This document shows, piece by piece, positions 51,838 to 59,827 of a DNA stretch of 64,000 nt (positions within the stretch are counted from its first letter, which is position 1; every line of letters starts with the position of its first letter). Source of the stretch: Burkholderiales bacterium UBA2463 (GTDB lineage Bacteria > Pseudomonadota > Gammaproteobacteria > Burkholderiales > Burkholderiaceae_A). The notes below the pieces were generated by a model. That model worked only from the letters and a program-made list of their open reading frames with translations, searched no databases and had not been told where the DNA came from. A program made the position numbers and the translations under genes. Where the stretch lies: the NCBI GenBank assembly GCA_002342295.1, contig DDPR01000006.1:77449-141448 (forward strand), read 5' to 3'.

Positions 51838-52382
51838 GCTCGGTAGTAACGGAGCTCCTCGATCGACTCGAGGATGTCGGCCAAAGCAGTGTGAGCCCCC
51901 TTCTTCACGAACCCCTTATAGATCTCGGGTCTCCAGCGTCGGCAGAGCTCTTTCAGTGTGCTCACATCAAGATTTCGATAATGAAAGAAGGTCTCTAGGG
52001 TAGGCATATAACGAGCCATAAAGCGGCGGTCCTGATGGACGGTATTGCCACACATAGGCGACTTACCCGCGGGCAGGACAGACTGAAGGAACTCGAGTAA
52101 CTGACTCTCAGCCTGCTCCTCGGTTAGAGAGGAGGCCTTCACCCGTTCAATGAGGCCCGAGCGGCCGTGGGTGGATTTGTTCCAGTCGTCCATCAAATCG
52201 AGGTGGGCATCGGACTGGTGAATCACAAGAACAGGCGCCTCAGCCACGGTCTGGAGTTCCGAGTTTGTCACCACGATGGCAATCTCAAGGATGCGATTGG
52301 TCTCTGGGTCCAGGCCGCTCATCTCCATGTCGACCCAGATGAGGTGTTGTTCGTTTGAACTCTCGGGGGCTGCTTCGGTCAT
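51807..52382 (-). CDS. orn: Oligoribonuclease
   Basis: Orn (191 residues) degrades 2-5 nucleotide RNAs and pGpG, and is usually essential. The DEDDh exonuclease motifs are LIWVDMEMSGLD (Asp, Glu), MDDWNKSTHGRSGL, and a later His-Asp pair in GAHTALADILESI. It is convergent with the glycosyltransferase gene and divergent from rsgA with a 32-base gap; the orn-rsgA arrangement is common. Confidence 0.97.
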   Translation of the reverse strand: MTEAAPESSNEQHLIWVDMEMSGLDPETNRILEIAIVVTNSELQTVAEAPVLVIHQSDAHLDLMDDWNKSTHGRSGLIERVKASSLTEEQAESQLLEFLQSVLPAGKSPMCGNTVHQDRRFMARYMPTLETFFHYRNLDVSTLKELCRRWRPEIYKGFVKKGAHTALADILESIEELRYYRAHFLLAPSTQ

Positions 52383-52414
52383 AGCCCGAATGATCGCATG
52401 GGTGCTGTGCGATC

Positions 52415-53359
52415 ATGACCCGAATGATTTCGGCTCGCGTCTTCAGTGCCCATGGGCGCTCTGTCTGGGTTCACAGCGACCGCGAAGAGCCCATGGTCTG
52501 TCAGCTCAGCGGCCGGGCGCTCTCCCCCATTGCGAACGATCAGGTTCTTCTCGACTTCTCAGTCCAGCCCCCGGTGATTCGGGAGGTCCAGCCGCGCACG
52601 AATGTGTTTCGACGTCAGGAAGGGTCGCGCACCAAGATCCTCGCAGCAAATATCGATCTCGCACTCGTGCTGGTCAGCGGTCACCCCGGTTTCTCGCCCG
52701 AGCTGGCTGTGAGAGTGGTGGCGAGCCTACTGGCCGAGTCCATCCCATTCGTGATTGTGAAGAACAAGTGGGACCTCGAGTCTGCGCGGCCCCTGACCGA
52801 GGCGCTGCTTCGGCAGGTTCAACCCTGCATGTCCCTGCCCGCCTGGCCCACTGTCATGACAAGTTGCAAGAGAGATGATGGGCTGGATGGGCTGAAGTCC
52901 TTGCTGACCCAACTCGGCCGACCGGGCCTCTGTGTTGCTCTAGCTGGGCAGTCTGGAATGGGCAAAAGCTCCTTGCTCAACCGCCTTGCTCCCCACGCTC
53001 ACGCCCAGACACAGACGATTTCAGAGGCGCTACAGACCGGAAAGCACACCACCACCGTGAGCCGCGCCTACTCTTGGATCCAGCCTTCGGGGCAGCCGGG
53101 ATTCCTCATCGACACCCCTGGGTTTCAGCAGTTCGGGCTCTCCCATCTCTCGAGAAGCGAGCATGCGCTTGCTTTTCCCGAGTGGGCCCACCTGAATAGT
53201 GGCCAGCCCTGTCGATTTCACAACTGTCGGCACGACCAGGAGCCTGGCTGCTCCGTGCTCTCAGCCATTTCAAGAGCGCAGGAGGCGGGGGACCGAGAAC
53301 TTCAGGTCACCCTGGAGGCTCGGCGAAAACTCTGGTTGGCCCTAGAGGCTGGGAGCTAG
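52415..53359 (+). CDS. rsgA: Ribosome maturation GTPase RsgA
   Basis: Circularly permuted GTPase (314 residues) that tests the 30S subunit. An OB-fold N-terminal domain is followed by the permuted G motifs: NKWDL (G4), then GQSGMGKSSLLN (G1), TTTVSRAY (G2) and DTPGFQQFGL (G3). The C-terminal zinc finger is CRFHNCRHDQEPGCSV. It shares its last 4 bases with the convergent CobD/CbiB-like gene. Confidence 0.96.
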   Translation: MTRMISARVFSAHGRSVWVHSDREEPMVCQLSGRALSPIANDQVLLDFSVQPPVIREVQPRTNVFRRQEGSRTKILAANIDLALVLVSGHPGFSPELAVRVVASLLAESIPFVIVKNKWDLESARPLTEALLRQVQPCMSLPAWPTVMTSCKRDDGLDGLKSLLTQLGRPGLCVALAGQSGMGKSSLLNRLAPHAHAQTQTISEALQTGKHTTTVSRAYSWIQPSGQPGFLIDTPGFQQFGLSHLSRSEHALAFPEWAHLNSGQPCRFHNCRHDQEPGCSVLSAISRAQEAGDRELQVTLEARRKLWLALEAGS

Positions 53360-54387
53360 CCCAGCCAGCGCCCGAAGTAGAAGAGGAGCACCATGAAGAA
53401 CCACATGACGATGGCTCGCCACACCAGGCCCACAGCGGTATCAAGGGTGTTCACATCTGCCTCTCGGAGCTCAGGTTCCGTGATGACCGGCTCATAGCTG
53501 CTCTCGTCATCTAGCCCCGAAAAGCCTGCGGGGGCATCCGGGATGGAGAGTCGGTAGCCCATGGCCCCAGCACCCGAGGCAAGCAGAATGCGATCGGTGT
53601 CATCCACCGACTCTGGGGCCGCCGCCGCCCGTGCCCGCCACATCGAAATGGAATCTTCAAAGTTTCCAACAACCGCAAAAATCACGGCCGTTACGCGCAC
53701 CGGCAGATAGTCCACCCATCGATAGGCGGTCGAGGCCACCCTTGCGAACGCGTTTGGCATCGCAAGGGCCTGCTCGTCGAAAGGCTCCTCGCCCTCAACT
53801 CCTTCAGAGGGAACGCTCTCCTCTCGAACCCAGACCTGAAGTAGGCGGCCGCTCAGCCAATACCCCAGGGCGCCCGCAGGGCCGGGCAGCAGCACGAACC
53901 AGAAGATGACCCCGAAGACATGGCGCTGAGCGGCAACCAGCGCAAGCCGAATGGACTCTCGCGCCACCGATGAGGCATCGCCCTGCTCCGCCGCGGCGCG
54001 AGCAACATGGTCGGCTCGAGCCTCATCGACCCAACGCCTCAGGAGAGCCCGGGCGCCAAGGAGGTCATCGGCTCGGAGGGCCGCCTGAATCTCGTTGAAC
54101 CAGTGGCTGAACCGACGAAACCCCATGGTGAGGTAGAGCAATCCCGCCGTAGCCGCGAACTCGAGCACGGGGTGCAAGGCCCCAAGCAGACGCACCAAGA
54201 GCATGCTGGCCAAGGCCGTACCGCCCACAATGAGCACCCACGAGACCCAAGCCGAGCGCAGGGTGGGCGCTTCGGATGACATCACCTGACGCAGCCGCTG
54301 ATCGACCCAAAGCTCTACCGCGTGGGAGGGCCGAACGGGCCTCACCTGCTCGAGCAAGAGAACAACAATCAGGCTCAGCAGGGTCAT
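53356..54387 (-). CDS. CobD/CbiB-family membrane protein
   Basis: Inner-membrane protein of 343 residues with about five hydrophobic segments, related to CobD/CbiB and AmpE. The segments VSWVLIVGGTALASMLLVRLLG and HVFGVIFWFVLLPGPAGALGYW are typical of the betaproteobacterial version. No cobalamin genes are in the window, so a role in cobalamin assembly is doubtful. It precedes nothing on its strand; rplS ends 24 bases upstream, so co-transcription with the ribosomal operon is possible. Confidence 0.78.
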   Translation of the reverse strand: MTLLSLIVVLLLEQVRPVRPSHAVELWVDQRLRQVMSSEAPTLRSAWVSWVLIVGGTALASMLLVRLLGALHPVLEFAATAGLLYLTMGFRRFSHWFNEIQAALRADDLLGARALLRRWVDEARADHVARAAAEQGDASSVARESIRLALVAAQRHVFGVIFWFVLLPGPAGALGYWLSGRLLQVWVREESVPSEGVEGEEPFDEQALAMPNAFARVASTAYRWVDYLPVRVTAVIFAVVGNFEDSISMWRARAAAAPESVDDTDRILLASGAGAMGYRLSIPDAPAGFSGLDDESSYEPVITEPELREADVNTLDTAVGLVWRAIVMWFFMVLLFYFGRWLG

Positions 54388-54411
54388 GGGCGTGGGCCGT
54401 TCGACTGGGTG

Positions 54412-54864
54412 TTAGGGCTGAGTCGCCTCGCCCGACTCGTTCTCGGGCAGCGGCTCCATGATGTGCTCATCGCGAGGATCGACCGAGGGCGCACCCTTGG
54501 ACGCACCTCGCGCAGGCAGCTTCTCGCGAATACGGGCGGACTTGCCAGAGCGATCACGAAGGTAATAGAGCTTTGCGCGACGCACATCACCTCGGCGCTT
54601 CACCTCGATTTTTGCGATGAGCGGGGAATAGAGTTGGAAGGTCCTCTCAACGCCCTCTCCCGCAGAAATCTTGCGGACGATGAAGGAGGAGTTCAGGCCG
54701 CGGTTGCGCTTGGCAATGACCACACCTTCGTATGCCTGCACGCGCTTGCGGTTGCCTTCAACCACGTTGACGCTCACAACCACCGTGTCTCCGGCGGCAA
54801 ATTCGGGGATCGCCTTCTTCAGGCGGGCGATTTCTTCCTGCTCGATCTCTTGGATCACATTCAT
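54412..54864 (-). CDS. rplS: 50S ribosomal protein L19
   Basis: L19 (150 residues) lies at the 30S-50S interface. The core reads IPEFAAGDTVVVSVNVVEGNRKRVQAYEGVVI and FIVRKISAGEGVERTF, followed by KRRGDVRRAKLYYLRDRSGKSARI. A C-terminal acidic extension of about 35 residues goes beyond the usual 115, as in other Burkholderiales. Last gene of rpsP-rimM-trmD-rplS. Confidence 0.97.
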   Translation of the reverse strand: MNVIQEIEQEEIARLKKAIPEFAAGDTVVVSVNVVEGNRKRVQAYEGVVIAKRNRGLNSSFIVRKISAGEGVERTFQLYSPLIAKIEVKRRGDVRRAKLYYLRDRSGKSARIREKLPARGASKGAPSVDPRDEHIMEPLPENESGEATQP

Positions 54865-54943
54865 GGTTTTCTCCTAACCATCGTCGACGGGCCCGGATTT
54901 GTCATCTGAAGCGTTCCGGGTCATCCAGCGAGAGGATGGGTTG

Positions 54944-55726
54944 TCAAATATCCGATAAAAGCGACTCGTCTTCAGTGCTCAAAAGCCCCTTCTCACGGGC
55001 CGCCTCAATCAGGTCTGGGCGATGCAGGGCAGTCATCAAAAGAGACTGTTCACGCCGCCAACCCGCAATATTGCCATGGTGTCCAGATAAAAGCACCTCC
55101 GGCACCTCCGCACCCTCGAAGTTTTCTGGGCGTGTGTAGTGAGGATGGTCCAGCAGGCCATTCATGAAGGAGTCTTCTTGGGAGGAGGCCTCATCCCCGA
55201 GCACGCCGGGAAGGCGCCGGGTCAGGGCATCCAGAATCGCCATGGCAGCGATTTCACCGCCAGACAGGACCACATCGCCCACACTCACCAGCTCATCCAC
55301 ATACTGGTCACAGAAGCGCTGGTCGATGCCCTCATAGCGGCCGCAGATCAGCGTCATCTGCAGCGGCGCGTAGTCTGCATCGAGGAGCTCCGTGCGGACC
55401 TGCTCCACCCAGCTCTGGGTGAGTGGCTCTCCGGCAGGTGACATGAGAACCGTGGGTCCGACGGCCTGACCAGCCCCCAGACAGTCACGAACGATTGCAT
55501 CGACTGTTGCAGCGAGTGGCGCGGCCATCATGACCATCCCAGGGCCGCCGCCGTAGGGGCGATCATCCACGGTCTGGTGGGCATCGGAGGTGAAGTCACG
55601 CGGATTCCAACAACGCAGGGAGATGATCTCCCGGTCAACCGCTCGCCCGCATACCCCAGCCCTGGACCAGGTCTCAAAGTACTCAGGAAATAGCGTGACG
55701 ACGTCAAATCGCAAGAGTGTGGTCAT
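54944..55726 (-). CDS. trmD: tRNA (guanine-37-N1)-methyltransferase
   Basis: SPOUT methyltransferase that makes m1G37 and prevents frameshifting. ATG 55726 overlaps the rimM stop (ATGA) and gives 260 residues. FDVVTLFPEYFETW is the N-terminal signature, ICGRYEGIDQRFCDQYVDE the central block, and SVGDVVLSGGE the SAM-binding trefoil knot. EDSFMNGLLDHPHYTRPENFEG follows. A further upstream ATG at 55744 is possible but would overlap more. Confidence 0.96.
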   Translation of the reverse strand: MTTLLRFDVVTLFPEYFETWSRAGVCGRAVDREIISLRCWNPRDFTSDAHQTVDDRPYGGGPGMVMMAAPLAATVDAIVRDCLGAGQAVGPTVLMSPAGEPLTQSWVEQVRTELLDADYAPLQMTLICGRYEGIDQRFCDQYVDELVSVGDVVLSGGEIAAMAILDALTRRLPGVLGDEASSQEDSFMNGLLDHPHYTRPENFEGAEVPEVLLSGHHGNIAGWRREQSLLMTALHRPDLIEAAREKGLLSTEDESLLSDI

Positions 55727-56319
55727 GTCCAGTCTGGCTCCCAATCCACATCAATACGGCCAGCCTCAAGATTCACAGCATGGACGTAAGACTTCACAAA
55801 CGGAATCCAATGCGGGCCCACAATAAGCCAGTCGTGCTCGCCGTTGGTCTCGAGTCGATCCACCGTCCCGAGGGCCTGACCAGCGGCGTTGAAAACGGCA
55901 AGCCCGATGAGATCAGCCCAGTAGACCTCATCCTCCTTCGCTGCGGGAAGCTCGCACCGCGAGAGGCCCACCTCGGCAAAGAGCAGGTGCTCGGCCTGCG
56001 CGCGATGGTCGACCTCGGCAAATTTCATGCGAAAACCCTGGGCCTGCACGGAGATAGAGTCAATAGAGGGCCGCAGCCATCCACCCCTGGGCAGTCGCAG
56101 CCAGACCCTTTTCGCCTCAAGTAAAACCGATTCTTTGGGGTCGCCAGGAAAGAAGCTCTTGGCACGGACGTGGCCATGAAGGCCTTGGGCCGAGTGGATG
56201 GTGGCCAAGGCGATGAAATCGGAGGGTCCGTCGTGAAGCGCCCGCGGAGGGTCGGGATGGACCTCGGGCGAGACTGCATCACCCAGGCGCGCCAAACGCC
56301 GGGTGATGTAACTCGTCAT
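55723..56319 (-). CDS. rimM: Ribosome maturation factor RimM
   Basis: 16S rRNA processing factor that binds S19. ATG 56319 overlaps the rpsP stop (ATGA), giving 198 residues. The N-terminal domain has IALATIHSAQGLHGHVRAKSF; the PRC-barrel domain has DEVYWADLIGLAVFN and ends with DVDWEPDW. The segment between, around residues 80-100, is a little longer than in E. coli. Coupled on both sides by four-base overlaps. Confidence 0.95.
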   Translation of the reverse strand: MTSYITRRLARLGDAVSPEVHPDPPRALHDGPSDFIALATIHSAQGLHGHVRAKSFFPGDPKESVLLEAKRVWLRLPRGGWLRPSIDSISVQAQGFRMKFAEVDHRAQAEHLLFAEVGLSRCELPAAKEDEVYWADLIGLAVFNAAGQALGTVDRLETNGEHDWLIVGPHWIPFVKSYVHAVNLEAGRIDVDWEPDWT

Positions 56320-56576
56320 GCCCCTTTGGAAGCCTGGGCCGAGAAGTCTTTGAGGAGTTCGGAGACGCGAGGACTTACCTGCGCACCGTGGCTGCGCCAA
56401 TAGTCGATTCGATCGACTGAGAGGTTCAGGCGAATATCGGCCCCCCGAGCAACCGGGTTGAAAAAGCCAACCCGCTCAATGAACCGACCATCACGGCGAT
56501 TACGGGAATCGGTGGCAACGACATGATAAAAAGGGCGCTTGTGTGAGCCGCCTCGGGCAAGCCGAATAACAACCAT
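56316..56576 (-). CDS. rpsP: 30S ribosomal protein S16
   Basis: S16 of 86 residues: MVVIRLARGGSHKRPFYHVVATDSRN is the highly conserved N-terminus and RDGRFIERVGFFNP follows. A GAAGGA site precedes the ATG. First gene of the rpsP-rimM-trmD-rplS operon. Only about 30 bases separate it from the earliest start of the divergent transglycosylase gene. Confidence 0.97.
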   Translation of the reverse strand: MVVIRLARGGSHKRPFYHVVATDSRNRRDGRFIERVGFFNPVARGADIRLNLSVDRIDYWRSHGAQVSPRVSELLKDFSAQASKGA

Positions 56577-56607
56577 AGTGTGTCCTTCAGGAACTCTTTG
56601 AAAAGCC

Positions 56608-57678
56608 TTGGATTCTAACAGTCACCCGGCCGATTGCAATCCCCAGCGGCGGCGTGTGTCTGCCCGCATGGCTCAAGCGCTCTGGGTCGTTCCACTGGCC
56701 AGCCTGGCCTGGCCGACAACATCCGCGAGGGCGCAAGACCTCCCGCCCTGGCTCGAAGAGGCTGAGATCTACCCTGTGCTCGACCGAATCGCAGACCGCT
56801 ACAAGATTCCCACGGAGTGGATGGCAGCCCGACTGCGGTTTGCAAAACGTCAAGACCGGGCCCTCGAACTCACCAATCCTCCGGCCGACGCCCCGGTGAT
56901 TCCTCGCTCCCTCAAACGTATGCTGAGCCGCAACCTCGATGCGAAAACCGTCAGCGAGGGTCGTGCCTTCATGAAGCAGCACACCAAGGCCCTGAATCGA
57001 ATGGAGGCTCAGTCAGGCGTTCCTGGGAGCATCGTTGCCGGAATCATTGGCGTCGAGACTCGATATGGCCGGGTAAAGGGGAGCTACCCTGCGCTCGACA
57101 CGCTGGCCACGCTGGCCTTTGTGGGCCCGCGCAGACAGGCCTTTTTTCAAGATGAGCTTGGTGCCCTCTTTGCCTTGGCCTACGAGACCAACTTGCCCCT
57201 CGATTCGGTGAAGAGCTCATTTGCAGGGGCGCTGGGCATTCCTCAGTTCATGCCCAGCAGCTGGAGGCGCTGGGGACTTGACGCCGATGGGAGTGGCCGG
57301 GCCAATCTCATCGAGAGCCCCGTTGATGCGATTGCTTCCGTTGGTAACTTCCTCGCGGGCCATGGGTGGGTTCGTGGTCTGCCCACCCACCTCGCGCTCA
57401 CGCGCCCCAAGGAGCCCCTCAGCGAGGCCAGTAAGACGCTCATCACGGTGGGCCTGTCTGCTCAATCCACGGTGGGCCAGATTGAGGCGAGCGGCCTGCT
57501 GCCGACTGGCCATGGTCTCGCTGCCAACACTCCTGCAAGCCTCATCGAGTTGCCAGAGCCTGATGAGCCCTCGGTGTTGTGGCTCGCCACGCCCAACTTT
57601 TTTGCAATCGCTCAGTACAACCGGAGCTACCTCTACGCCGCCTCGGTGGCGTCCTTGGCCAGAGCAATCAGCGCCTAG
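56608..57678 (+). CDS. mltB: Lytic murein transglycosylase B
   Basis: MltB-type enzyme that cleaves peptidoglycan to form 1,6-anhydromuramic ends. Catalytic Glu is in AGIIGVETRYGRVKG; LDTLATLAFVGPRRQAFFQDEL, AGALGIPQFMPSSWRRW and NFLAGHGWVRG are family blocks. The signal sequence runs to about SARA before QDLPPW. The start is uncertain: TTG 56608 gives 356 residues, but GTG 56656 or ATG 56668 leave more room for the rpsP promoter. It has no lipobox cysteine at the expected place, so it may be soluble. Confidence 0.9.
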   Translation: MDSNSHPADCNPQRRRVSARMAQALWVVPLASLAWPTTSARAQDLPPWLEEAEIYPVLDRIADRYKIPTEWMAARLRFAKRQDRALELTNPPADAPVIPRSLKRMLSRNLDAKTVSEGRAFMKQHTKALNRMEAQSGVPGSIVAGIIGVETRYGRVKGSYPALDTLATLAFVGPRRQAFFQDELGALFALAYETNLPLDSVKSSFAGALGIPQFMPSSWRRWGLDADGSGRANLIESPVDAIASVGNFLAGHGWVRGLPTHLALTRPKEPLSEASKTLITVGLSAQSTVGQIEASGLLPTGHGLAANTPASLIELPEPDEPSVLWLATPNFFAIAQYNRSYLYAASVASLARAISA

Positions 57679-58472
57679 GAAAACGATGTGAGCGTGGCAA
57701 CAGCCGCCTCATGGTTAAAGAGTCCCCGTTCAAGCAGTTCTCGCACGCCGGCAGCACTCACCTGTCGATTGGCCTGAACCTCGCCATCCTGCGGGTGAGG
57801 AACAAACCCCTGCAGGGCCTTCGCAGAAAAAACCCAGACCCGCTCCAGATGCAATCCGACCGGGATGAGGCGGCAGACTCGGACCATGCCTCGAAAGCGA
57901 AGATGATGCTCGGGCAAGATGCGCAGCCCTGCCTCCTCCCAGGACTCTCGAATGACGGCGCCTTGAGGATCCTCGCCCATCGCAAGGCCACCGGCCACTG
58001 CGGCATCCCAGAGGCCAGGATCAATGGCCTTGGCCCAAGAACGCTGCGAAATCCACAACTGTCCATCTGCGTCATAGAGATTGAGTTGCACGGACTCTGA
58101 GAGCAGGCCAAGCGGTCGAAAGAGACTGCGCTCGAGCCCAAGGAGTTGGCCGTTCAGGCGAACGGGGCGTCCCGACTGGCCAATGAGCGAAAAGCGCTCG
58201 TCGCGCCAACCCGCGCGCGAGAGGCACTCGCCCACCGTGCGCTCAAGTTCGCCTAGGTGGCGAGCCTCGAGGGCCTGTCCGTGAGTCGTGAAGAGGGCCT
58301 GAACGCTTGGCCAGACAGAAGGGCCTGCCCAGCCGACGACCTGCTCGTCCCCGTCAAACCCCTCCAATCGAAAGGCTCGACACCCCGCCGCGAAAACGCT
58401 CTCGTGCGTCGGAGCCAATCCAAACTCGGGCGCAGCGAGTTGCTCCCCGGCAAGAAGGGCTGGCCATGTCAT
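57675..58472 (-). CDS. Nudix hydrolase with DUF4743-type N-terminus
   Basis: Protein of about 265 residues. The Nudix box is GGLAMGEDPQGAVIRESWEEAG, which fits GX5EX7RE-X2-EE-X-G with a small residue in one hydrophobic position. The N-terminal 120 residues resemble the DUF4743 domain found ahead of the Nudix domain in thiamine-pyrophosphokinase-related proteins. The likely substrate is a nucleoside diphosphate derivative, but it is not known. The start is chosen at ATG 58472 among several clustered ATGs. It is back to back with the thermonuclease-like gene. Confidence 0.82.
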   Translation of the reverse strand: MTWPALLAGEQLAAPEFGLAPTHESVFAAGCRAFRLEGFDGDEQVVGWAGPSVWPSVQALFTTHGQALEARHLGELERTVGECLSRAGWRDERFSLIGQSGRPVRLNGQLLGLERSLFRPLGLLSESVQLNLYDADGQLWISQRSWAKAIDPGLWDAAVAGGLAMGEDPQGAVIRESWEEAGLRILPEHHLRFRGMVRVCRLIPVGLHLERVWVFSAKALQGFVPHPQDGEVQANRQVSAAGVRELLERGLFNHEAAVATLTSFS

Positions 58473-58473
58473 C

Positions 58474-59097
58474 ATGGTCATCATGATACGAAGCACTCGC
58501 CTTGGGCATCAGTTGCTGGGCGCATTGGGGCTCTTGGCCTTGTCCCTCGCCTCACCGGATGGCTTCGCGGCCCGGACCACAGAGCGGGGCTGGACCGAGC
58601 AGGTCACCCTGGTTCGCGCCTACGATGGTGACTCCGCCATCGTTCGGTCACGAACTCGCGATGAGTTCAAGATTCGTGTGGCCGGCATTGACGCGCCTGA
58701 GAAAGGGCAGCGCTTTGCAAAAGAGGCCCGTGTGCGGTTTGAGGAATTCATGCGTTCGGGCTCAGTCGAGGCACACGGAATCAAGAAGGATGGGTTTGGT
58801 CGTTGGATCGTCACGCTGCGAGTTCGCGACACGGACCTTGGGCAATTGATGATTCGAGAGGGTTACGCCTGGTACTTCCGACGCTACCGCGCAGACCTCT
58901 CGGTGGGCATGCGTCAGACCTACGAGGAGGCCGAGGCGGTTGCACGCGAGGAGCGAAGAGGACTGTGGGTTGAGGACGACCCCATCGCGCCGTGGCGCTT
59001 TCGGCACAGGGCTTTTAACGACGCTGACGAAGCACCTCGAAACAAGCCACGCCGCACGCAACCGACACATTCAGACTCTCTACTTCCCCCATCATAG
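58474..59097 (+). CDS. Thermonuclease-family (SNase-like) protein
   Basis: Secreted or periplasmic nuclease-like protein of 207 residues with a signal peptide ending near FAA. The staphylococcal nuclease fold is shown by VRAYDGDSAIVR, IRVAGIDAPEKGQRFAKEA (the Arg and Glu of the active site) and KKDGFGRWIV (second catalytic Arg). LMIREGYAWYFRRY completes the domain. The last 27 residues are encoded in DNA shared with rlmB on the other strand. Start alternatives at 58474 and 58483. Confidence 0.85.
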   Translation: MVIMIRSTRLGHQLLGALGLLALSLASPDGFAARTTERGWTEQVTLVRAYDGDSAIVRSRTRDEFKIRVAGIDAPEKGQRFAKEARVRFEEFMRSGSVEAHGIKKDGFGRWIVTLRVRDTDLGQLMIREGYAWYFRRYRADLSVGMRQTYEEAEAVAREERRGLWVEDDPIAPWRFRHRAFNDADEAPRNKPRRTQPTHSDSLLPPS

Positions 59098-59827
59098 GCA
59101 GACGAGCAAGGGTGTCGCAGTGTTCCTTGGTGAGGCGGCGCATTCCCTCGCCCTCGGCGCCCAAGACCAAAGCGATGCGCCCCCGAAGCGATACGTCATA
59201 AAGAGAGGCGGTCGCATCTCCGTCGAGCCCCACAACGTGAAAGCCCTCGTCCTGAAGCGCCTCAATGGCCCGCGAGAGGTTGGTGACTTGGATATAGGGA
59301 ACCCAATCAGATCCGCCTGAAGACACGCGCGCGGCAACCTCATTAAGGGGAGCAGACCGGTCTTTCGGAGCCAACACGCCCGCCACTGCGCTGGCATCCG
59401 CTGTTCTCAGAATGGCTCCTAAGTTGTGGGGGTCGGTCACACCATCAAGCAGCAGGAGCAGAACATCCGCTGGTGCATCGGGCAAGGATGCAAGAAGGTC
59501 ATGCAAGTCCGCTGCAAGCGCGGGGCGCTCCGCCCGAGCAATCACGCCCTGATGGCGCTCCCCTTTGGACATCTGATCGAGCTGCTCAGAGGACACCAAG
59601 CGCACCGGCAGGCCTAAAACCTCACACTCCGCGGCCAGTGCCTTCAGGCGCGCATCCTTTCGAGTCTCATCCATCCAGAGCTGATGAATCGTCTTCGGCG
59701 CAGATTTCAACCGACCTCGAACGGCATGAAAGCCCAACAGGAGGAGCTCCTGCAGGGCCCCCGCAGGGGCGCTCGACGTTGGGGCCCGGACCTGGCCTCG
59801 CCGCTCAGCCCGATGGCTCGGCCTCAT
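59015..59827 (-). CDS. rlmB: 23S rRNA (Gm2251) methyltransferase RlmB
   Basis: SPOUT/TrmH-family enzyme, 270 residues, methylating G2251 in 23S rRNA. The substrate-binding domain starts at LLLGFHAVRGRL; catalytic motifs are LLDGVTDPHNLGAILRTADA, LVLGAEGEGMRRL and VESLNVSVACGV. An N-terminal extension of about 30 residues precedes the usual start. ATG 59827 overlaps the rnr stop (ATGA). The end overlaps the convergent thermonuclease-like gene by 83 bases, an unusually long shared end. Confidence 0.94.
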   Translation of the reverse strand: MRPSHRAERRGQVRAPTSSAPAGALQELLLLGFHAVRGRLKSAPKTIHQLWMDETRKDARLKALAAECEVLGLPVRLVSSEQLDQMSKGERHQGVIARAERPALAADLHDLLASLPDAPADVLLLLLDGVTDPHNLGAILRTADASAVAGVLAPKDRSAPLNEVAARVSSGGSDWVPYIQVTNLSRAIEALQDEGFHVVGLDGDATASLYDVSLRGRIALVLGAEGEGMRRLTKEHCDTLARLPMMGEVESLNVSVACGVACFEVLRQRR

